Shown in pieces: positions 33,209 through 38,033 of a DNA stretch of 38,033 nucleotides. Below the pieces are notes generated by a model. The model searched no databases, had not been told where the DNA came from, and saw nothing but the letters and a program-made list of their open reading frames with translations. Position 1 is the stretch's first letter. Each line of letters begins with the position of its first letter. A program made the translations under genes and the position numbers. This DNA is from an uncultured Alistipes sp. (GTDB lineage Bacteria; Bacteroidota; Bacteroidia; Bacteroidales; UBA932), in the NCBI GenBank assembly GCA_900544175.1, contig UQUN01000026.1, forward strand, positions 1 through 38,033, written 5' to 3'.

Positions 33209-33360
33209 GAGAAATGCAGGGCTCTTTGCAGTCGCTTGATTCTAAGTGCGTTATAAATCGAGGTGCAATTTTCGCGGTCCCGCGAGGGCCTGAAAACTGC
33301 ACCTCGATTTGTATGTACTTGATTGCCAGTATTTCCGAAGGCGTGCAGCATTTCCCGTCA
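33209..33360. repeat. Interspersed intergenic repeat, two units, containing a large hairpin
   Basis: Unit one starts GAGAAATGCA at 33209, with TTATAAA 42 bases and GTGCA 54 bases downstream of its first base. These three blocks have exactly the same spacing in the copy at 37551. Unit two starts 82 bases later (33291) with GAAAACTGCACCTCG. Arms AAATCGAGGTGCA (33255-33267) and TGCACCTCGATTT (33298-33310) form a perfect 13-bp inverted repeat that extends inward with few mismatches. The loop holds a CGCGG/CCGCG hairpin. It may end transcription of both convergent genes. No gene was found in 33124-33381. Confidence 0.65.
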
Positions 33361-33381
33361 GCAGCAGTCGGCGGCAGCGAG

Positions 33382-34203
33382 TCACACAATCACCTGGAAG
33401 ACCTGCTCGGCCGGCCCCTCGATGAGTATGTCGGTGAATATTCCGCTCCGGCGGCTCAGGGATACCGAGAAGGTGTCGTGGGTTGACCGGAGCGTGTATT
33501 TCCCGCTGTGGTCTCCGCGGAGCCAGGCGGCTGCGGCTGCGGCGATGATGCCTGTGCCGCATGAAAGGGTCTCGTATTCCACTCCGCGTTCGTAAGTGCG
33601 GACATGCAGGAGGCCGCCTTCCGTTTCTGAGGGCCGGACGAAATTGACATTCACCCCCTTGGGCGCGAATTGAGAGGCGTACCTCCATCTGCGGCCTTCG
33701 CTCTGTACGTCCAGTTCCTCGATATTGTCCCTGAAGATAACCAAATGTTCCGTTCCGGTGTTCATTTTCCAAGCTGTTGCCTCCTGACCTGGCTCTTTCG
33801 GAAGACGTATTTCCTTCACGGAGGTGATGTCGTTCATACCCAGCAGTATCTGACTCCGTCTGCCCTCATATGAGAGAACTTTCCCGGAATGCAGTCCGTC
33901 AGGAGCCGAGAATGTCCAGCTGCCGTCTGCTCCCGATGCCGGAAGTCCTGAGCGCCATGCCAGATCAACGATGCAGCGGCCTCCGTTGCCGCACATCATA
34001 CCGGTGGATCCGTCATTGTTGTAGAATCGCATCGAGAAGTCGTGGACGGGGCTGCTCTCCAATATGATAAGGCCGTCGGCCCCTATGCCGTAGCGGCGGT
34101 CACACAGGCGTACAATCTCCGGCCCAGTGAGTTCTGCTCTGCTGTCGAGGGAGCGGATGAGGATAAAGTCGTTGCCTGCTGCCTGGTATTTGAAGAAGTC
34201 CAT
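33382..34203 (-). CDS. dapF: Diaminopimelate epimerase
   Basis: A 273-residue cofactor-free epimerase interconverting LL- and meso-diaminopimelate for lysine and peptidoglycan synthesis. It starts MDFFKYQAAGNDFILI. The first catalytic cysteine is in MMCGNGGRCIVDLAW, the second in ETLSCGTGIIAAAAA (families usually have A/ECGTG, here SCGTG). RYGIGADGLIILE, VNFVRP and a C-terminal FTDILIEGPAEQVFQ also fit. It is the last gene of the surE-lpxB-dapF operon, 11 bases after lpxB. Its 3' end borders the interspersed repeat. Confidence 0.95.
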   Translation of the reverse strand: MDFFKYQAAGNDFILIRSLDSRAELTGPEIVRLCDRRYGIGADGLIILESSPVHDFSMRFYNNDGSTGMMCGNGGRCIVDLAWRSGLPASGADGSWTFSAPDGLHSGKVLSYEGRRSQILLGMNDITSVKEIRLPKEPGQEATAWKMNTGTEHLVIFRDNIEELDVQSEGRRWRYASQFAPKGVNVNFVRPSETEGGLLHVRTYERGVEYETLSCGTGIIAAAAAAWLRGDHSGKYTLRSTHDTFSVSLSRRSGIFTDILIEGPAEQVFQVIV

Positions 34204-34214
34204 ATTGTATTGTT

Positions 34215-35369
34215 CTAAGGCTGGCGGTTTACAAGACGTTCGATGTCGGCGGCAGTTCTGGTGGCGGAGTCCTTTTCCCCAAGCATCGACCTCATGTCGC
34301 TGTAGTCTGCAAGCATCTTGTCGCGGTAGGATATGTCATCGCACATGCGCAGCAGCTCCGAAGCAATGTGTTCCGGTGTGCAGTCGCCCTGAAGAAGTTC
34401 CTTGAAAATATGTCGTCCGAGAATCATGTTGGCCAACGAGACTGTATCCAGTTTTACTACCATTTTTGCAAGGAAATAGGTTATGGGGTTCATGCCATAG
34501 CATACTACTTGCGGAACGCCTATGATGGCAGCTTCCAGACTGGCTGTGCCTGAGGATATCGCGGCTGCACATGAGTGGCTCAATACTCCGTAGGTGTCAC
34601 CGGACACGATGTCTATGCCGCTGCCGTCGTCTCCGAGATATTTGTTGTAGTAGTCAGTTTCAATGGACGGTGCGGCGGCCAGCATGAACCTGAAGCGTCC
34701 GCCTGTCTTGTCTCTCAGTATGCGGACGGTCCGGACCAGACGCGGCAGGAGGTAGTCGACCTCCATTCTGCGGCTGCCTGCGAGCAGGGCTATGATTTCC
34801 CGGCCGTCATCTTCGAGTGAATGTGACTGCAGGAATTCCTTGCGGTCCATCCTTACAGACGGAGTGTCGGCAATATTGTCCACTAAGGGATTGCCGTTGT
34901 ATATGAATTTTACTCCTTTGGATTTGAAATACGGAATTTCGAACGGGAAAATGACAAATGTCATGTCCACGTACTCTCTAAGCATCTTTATTCTCGATTC
35001 TCCTCGGGCCCATACTTTGGGCGGGATGTAGTAGAAGACCTTGATGCCGTGTCTGTGGGCGAAGCGTGCTATTCTGAGGTTGAATCCAGGGTAATCTATC
35101 AGAATCACTGCATCCGGCTTCCATGACAGTATGTCCTGTCTGCAGAACTTGAGATTACCGAGAATGTTGCCCAGGTGACTGATGACTTCTACCGCGCCCA
35201 TGACGGCGTTTTCTCTGTAGTCCTTTACGAGCGTACCTCCGGCAGCGGCCATCTTCCCTCCTCCCCAGAACCGTATGCTGCAGGACGGGTCGTGGGTCAG
35301 GAGACCGCGCATCAGATTGGCCCCGTGCAGGTCTCCCGAAGCCTCTCCTGCAATGATGTAGTACTTCAT
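34215..35369 (-). CDS. lpxB: Lipid-A-disaccharide synthase
   Basis: A 384-residue glycosyltransferase (GT19) that joins UDP-2,3-diacylglucosamine and lipid X into the lipid A disaccharide at the inner membrane. Signature start KYYIIAGEASGDLHGANLMR, then FWGGGKMAAAGG, VILIDYPGFNLRIARFAHR, VFYYIPPKVWARGESRIKML, FPFEIPYFKSKGVKFIYNGN, ALLAGSRRMEVDYLLPRLVR, and AISSGTASLEAAIIGVPQVV near the C-terminal nucleotide-binding site. The length is normal. It lies 12 bases after surE in the same operon. Confidence 0.96.
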   Translation of the reverse strand: MKYYIIAGEASGDLHGANLMRGLLTHDPSCSIRFWGGGKMAAAGGTLVKDYRENAVMGAVEVISHLGNILGNLKFCRQDILSWKPDAVILIDYPGFNLRIARFAHRHGIKVFYYIPPKVWARGESRIKMLREYVDMTFVIFPFEIPYFKSKGVKFIYNGNPLVDNIADTPSVRMDRKEFLQSHSLEDDGREIIALLAGSRRMEVDYLLPRLVRTVRILRDKTGGRFRFMLAAAPSIETDYYNKYLGDDGSGIDIVSGDTYGVLSHSCAAAISSGTASLEAAIIGVPQVVCYGMNPITYFLAKMVVKLDTVSLANMILGRHIFKELLQGDCTPEHIASELLRMCDDISYRDKMLADYSDMRSMLGEKDSATRTAADIERLVNRQP

Positions 35370-35381
35370 GACCGGATGCCG

Positions 35382-36161
35382 TTATTTCTCCCAGACTCCG
35401 CGCATGCGCTCCATCTCACCATAGTCGGTGGTGTCGATACGGTGCGGAACCACTGATATGTAGCCGTCCTTGACCTTCATGTGGTCGCCCAGACTGCTGT
35501 CCTGCTCGTGATTCTCGAAATGGCCGGCCATTAGGTAGTAGGTGCTGCCGTCTTCTTCCTGATATGTGTCGAATTCCTTGACCCACATGCCTTTGCCCCT
35601 GCGTGCCATGCGTATGCCGCGTATCTGGGATGCTGGAATCGGAGGGAAATTGATGTTGAGGTATACTCCTTTTTCGGGAGGACAGGTGAAGAAGCGTTCC
35701 ATGATAGTATCGGCATATTCGGTTATGGGACTGAAGTCAGGATGTTCGGCGTGGGTGCATATGGAGAATCCTATGGATGGGATGCCGTAGAGGGTACCTT
35801 CGATGCAGGCTCCGAGGGTCCCTGAATAGAGGGATGCCACGGAGCAGTTGGCGCCGTGATTGATGCCTGAGACTACCAAGTCCGGCAGTTGTCCTTCCGG
35901 CCAGCACTCATTGATTCCTATCTTTATGCAGTCTACCGGAGTGCCGTTGAATGTGTATTCACGGTAACCTGACTCGTTCTTGATCTGTTTCAGATACAGT
36001 CTTGTGTCTAAGGAAAGTGCAGCAGACTTTCCTGACTGTGGACAGAGCGGGGCAACGACCGTGACATTGCCGTATTTACGCATGATTCCGGCAAGTACGT
36101 GGATGCCGTCAGCACCTATTCCGTCATCATTTGTGATAAGGATTTCTTTTTTGGATGCCAT
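35382..36161 (-). CDS. surE: 5'/3'-nucleotidase SurE
   Basis: A 259-residue metal-dependent phosphatase acting on nucleoside monophosphates. ILITNDDGIGADGIHVLAG carries the metal-binding Asp pair. VTVVAPLCPQSGKSAALSLD and VVSGINHGANCSVASLYSGT (metal Asn and phosphate loop) are canonical. It ends with VSVVPHRIDTTDYGEMERM. An in-frame ATG at 36224 lies upstream of the -7 box at 36180-36187, so the start MASKKE at 36161 was chosen. It is the first gene of the surE-lpxB-dapF operon, divergent from gapA. Confidence 0.95.
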   Translation of the reverse strand: MASKKEILITNDDGIGADGIHVLAGIMRKYGNVTVVAPLCPQSGKSAALSLDTRLYLKQIKNESGYREYTFNGTPVDCIKIGINECWPEGQLPDLVVSGINHGANCSVASLYSGTLGACIEGTLYGIPSIGFSICTHAEHPDFSPITEYADTIMERFFTCPPEKGVYLNINFPPIPASQIRGIRMARRGKGMWVKEFDTYQEEDGSTYYLMAGHFENHEQDSSLGDHMKVKDGYISVVPHRIDTTDYGEMERMRGVWEK

Positions 36162-36179
36162 ATTGTAAAATATTGTACG

Positions 36180-36187
36180 CAAATATA
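36180..36187 (-). promoter_or_regulatory. -7 box TATATTTG for surE-lpxB-dapF
   Basis: The minus strand reads TATATTTG 18 bases before the surE ATG, a perfect consensus that also fixes the start codon. Confidence 0.6.
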
Positions 36188-36208
36188 GCCGATTTATCTC
36201 AATTGTAT

Positions 36209-36216
36209 TATATTTG
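36209..36216 (+). promoter_or_regulatory. -7 box TATATTTG for gapA
   Basis: A perfect TAnnTTTG match 31 bases before the gapA ATG. It is divergent from the surE box, with 21 bases between them, so the two -33 regions must overlap the opposite promoter. Confidence 0.65.
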
Positions 36217-36247
36217 CATAACATAAACAGCTTTAAAATCTATAGCA

Positions 36248-37255
36248 ATGACAAAGGTTAAAATTGGTATTAACGGGTTCGGCCGTATCGGCCGTATGGT
36301 GTTTCGTGCCGCTGTGGACAAATTCTCTGATGACATTCAGGTAGTGGGTATCAATGACCTTCTCGACCCTGAATATCTCGCCTACATGCTTAAATACGAC
36401 TCCGTGCACGGACACTTTGATCACGAGGTGTCCGTAGAGAACGGAAATCTAATAGTGAACGGCCAGAAGATCAGACTGACAGCCGAGATGGATCCTGCAA
36501 ACCTCAAATGGAATGAGGTCGGTGCAGATATCGTTGTAGAGTCAACCGGTCTGTTCCTTACTGACGAGAAAGCCCGCAAGCACATTCAGGCCGGTGCCCG
36601 CAGGGTGATCATGTCTGCCCCGTCGAAAGACGACACCCCTATGTTCGTATTTGGTGTGAACCACACAACATATAAAGGTCAGGACATAATATCGAATGCT
36701 TCCTGCACAACCAACTGTCTGGCTCCTGTCTCCAAAGTCCTGCATGAGAATTTCGGCATAAAGAGAGGTCTCATGACCACCGTACATGCCGCTACGGCTA
36801 CACAGAAGACAGTGGACGGACCTTCCAAGAAGGACTGGAGGGGCGGTCGCGGCATTCTCGAGAACATAATACCTTCTTCTACAGGAGCAGCGAAAGCTGT
36901 CGGCAAGGTGCTGCCTGAACTCAACGGCAGACTTACAGGTATGTCAATGAGGGTTCCCACTTCGGATGTCTCTGTCGTGGACCTTACTGTGGAGCTGGAG
37001 AAACCTGCTTCTTATGAGGATATCTGCAAGGCCATGAAAGCCGCTTCTGAGGGCGAGCTCAAAGGTGTGCTCGGCTATACTGAGGATGCAGTCGTAGCTA
37101 CAGATTTCCGCAATGACTCACGTACATCCATCTTTGATGCAAAGGCCGGTATCCAGCTTGATCCAACATTTGTCAAAGTGGTGTCCTGGTATGACAATGA
37201 GTGGGGATATTCCAACAAAGTGCTTGAGATGGCGCGTTATATCGCACGCATCTGA
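36248..37255 (+). CDS. gapA: Glyceraldehyde-3-phosphate dehydrogenase (type I)
   Basis: A 335-residue glycolytic enzyme that oxidises and phosphorylates glyceraldehyde-3-phosphate with NAD. It opens KVKIGINGFGRIGRMVFRAA (NAD-binding). The active-site cysteine is in SNASCTTNCLAPVSKVL, and the catalytic His in MTTVHAATATQKTVDGPS. RGILENIIPSSTGAAKAVGK, RVPTSDVSVVDLTVELEK and SWYDNEWGYSNKVLEM follow. It is full length, single-gene and strongly terminated, as expected for a highly expressed central enzyme. Confidence 0.98.
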   Translation: MTKVKIGINGFGRIGRMVFRAAVDKFSDDIQVVGINDLLDPEYLAYMLKYDSVHGHFDHEVSVENGNLIVNGQKIRLTAEMDPANLKWNEVGADIVVESTGLFLTDEKARKHIQAGARRVIMSAPSKDDTPMFVFGVNHTTYKGQDIISNASCTTNCLAPVSKVLHENFGIKRGLMTTVHAATATQKTVDGPSKKDWRGGRGILENIIPSSTGAAKAVGKVLPELNGRLTGMSMRVPTSDVSVVDLTVELEKPASYEDICKAMKAASEGELKGVLGYTEDAVVATDFRNDSRTSIFDAKAGIQLDPTFVKVVSWYDNEWGYSNKVLEMARYIARI

Positions 37256-37303
37256 TGAAAGGTCGGACAACTGAAGTCTTTATAGTACAGTTGTTGAAAG
37301 AGA

Positions 37304-37344
37304 GGATGAGTCAGTGTCTCCAAGACATTTGACCATCCTTTTTT
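37304..37344 (+). terminator. Rho-independent terminator of gapA
   Basis: GGATG-GTCA (37304-37313, with one bulged A) pairs with TGAC-CATCC (37330-37338). TGTC/GACA extend the stem inward, and six T follow at 37339-37344. A smaller ACAACTG/CAGTTGT hairpin lies just before it (37267-37294). Confidence 0.88.
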
Positions 37345-37493
37345 GATGATTCGGAGAGTCCGGACTCCACGTTGCTGTACATATCACCCATAAAGCAACC
37401 CCGGCTTATTAAGGCTCGTCGGGAAAGCCCTGTGTGAGGGAATGCTCAGGTATATGGGATCATCTCCAAAATTTCAGCCATCCTGAAGAGTTC

Positions 37494-37703
37494 GAGAAAT
37501 GCAGTTGCTTTTCCCGGCGTCCTGTTTTTTCCGAGTTCTCATTGCCGCGCGAGAAATGCACCTTGTTTTTCAAGCCGCTGTAAGTCAGTCTATTATAAAA
37601 TGCCGTGCATTTCACAGCGTCTCAAAGTCACCCGAGAAAAGCACCGCGTTTTGTACTCTCCTGATAATCAGACAACTGAAAAACGACCTGCATTTCCCGC
37701 AGG
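37494..37703. repeat. Interspersed intergenic repeat, three units
   Basis: Units start with GAGAAATGCA at 37494 and 37551, and with GAGAAAAGCA at 37634. The second shares GAGAAATGCA, TTATAAA and GTGCA at identical spacing with the unit at 33209. The second and third share GCACC, GTTTT, CTG, TCAG and TGCATTTC at matching positions and are 83 bases apart, as the two units at 33.2 kb are 82 apart. The element ends with a CCTGC/GCAGG hairpin (37687-37703). An open frame of about 100 codons through it has no protein-like character. Confidence 0.6.
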
Positions 37704-38033
37704 TGAACCGTTATGCGGCAATTATCGGGCACCTGCAAAGTCCCATGGTCCACCTCCCGCATCACCTTCCCGTCATCTTGCGCATCTGGACTTTGTTTTA
37801 AGGATTAAACCGCTGTAACAGTGCTTGTTGTGTTGCACGGATGTCTCAAGTTCAGATCAAGGACGGACAGACTGGAACGTTGCCTGCCTGACAAAATCGT
37901 GTCAGTAGATTTTCAGTGGGGCATGCATGCTGTTACTGTGTTACTGTAAAATTACGGACTTAATAGGGAAAGTCCTGCTGATTTCAAGCGAGCCAGACTT
38001 CAGGCGTTGATGTGTACCTCACGTCCAACAAAG
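37704..38033. other. Non-coding stretch after the repeat
   Basis: No credible coding region, promoter or RNA gene was seen here. The only local structure noted is a short direct repeat (GTTACTGT twice at about 37930-37946). The stretch 37345-37493, between the gapA terminator and the repeat, is likewise empty apart from a 12-bp palindrome, GAGTCCGGACTC (37356-37367). Confidence 0.5.

Noticed and set aside
33209..33360. CRISPR-like array
   Set aside because: Units are imperfect, few, and separated by unequal distances; no cas genes are present.
37499..37801. 100-codon frame after gapA
   Set aside because: It runs through the interspersed repeat units and has no start context or protein-like composition.

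Overview
The window is a chromosomal segment of a member of Bacteroidota, most probably order Bacteroidales. The evidence is the repeated TAnnTTTG -7 promoter element, the general lack of Shine-Dalgarno sites, a BACON-type surface lipoprotein, a DUF4251 protein, a long Bacteroidota-type YidC and SPII lipoproteins throughout. The genus cannot be fixed from the sequence; a Rikenellaceae-like gut organism would fit, but this is a guess. Base composition is near 50% G+C overall but locally very uneven.

Left part (1-13.9 kb) is accessory. A BACON lipoprotein (86-1408) ends at a strong hairpin terminator. A cysteine-rich uracil-DNA-glycosylase-like protein (1593-2648) follows. A 420-bp gap (2649-3068) then holds two promoter-like elements, a long RNA hairpin (2895-3016) and a terminator (2999-3043) that shares one arm with it. 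This looks like a transcription attenuator in front of an unbroken co-directional run of eleven genes (3069-12760). The run encodes a MORN/TM2/coiled-coil lipoprotein, a small helical protein, a five-helix membrane protein, a small putative precursor peptide with an adjacent MvdD-type ATP-grasp ligase (a graspetide-like pair), a 49-residue cationic peptide, an EcsC/TerB-like protein, a DUF6140-like small protein, a four-repeat acidic protein, a second UDG-like protein, and a protein whose C-terminal half resembles YgjP metallopeptidases with the HExxH motif lost. G+C content jumps inside the run, so it is a mosaic. It is the best candidate here for an undescribed system. An Rpn-type PD-(D/E)XK protein (13003-13920) with its own promoter closes the region.

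Middle part (14-23.7 kb): a CusCBA/CzcCBA-type heavy-metal efflux operon on the minus strand (adaptor, RND pump, outer-membrane factor). It is divergent from a DUF4251 lipoprotein-like/secreted protein and a large AsmA-like protein. The shared promoter region carries an array of TTGCA/TGCAA half-sites, including a 14-bp perfect palindrome.

Right part (23.7-38 kb) is housekeeping: rmlA and rmlB (dTDP-sugar synthesis), an ABC-F ATPase, trmD (minus), a DUF349 protein, yidC and yggS (plus), surE-lpxB-dapF (minus operon) and gapA (plus). Two intergenic regions (33.2 kb and 37.5 kb) carry copies of the same roughly 60-nt interspersed repeat. No tRNA, rRNA, CRISPR array or insertion sequence with transposase was found.
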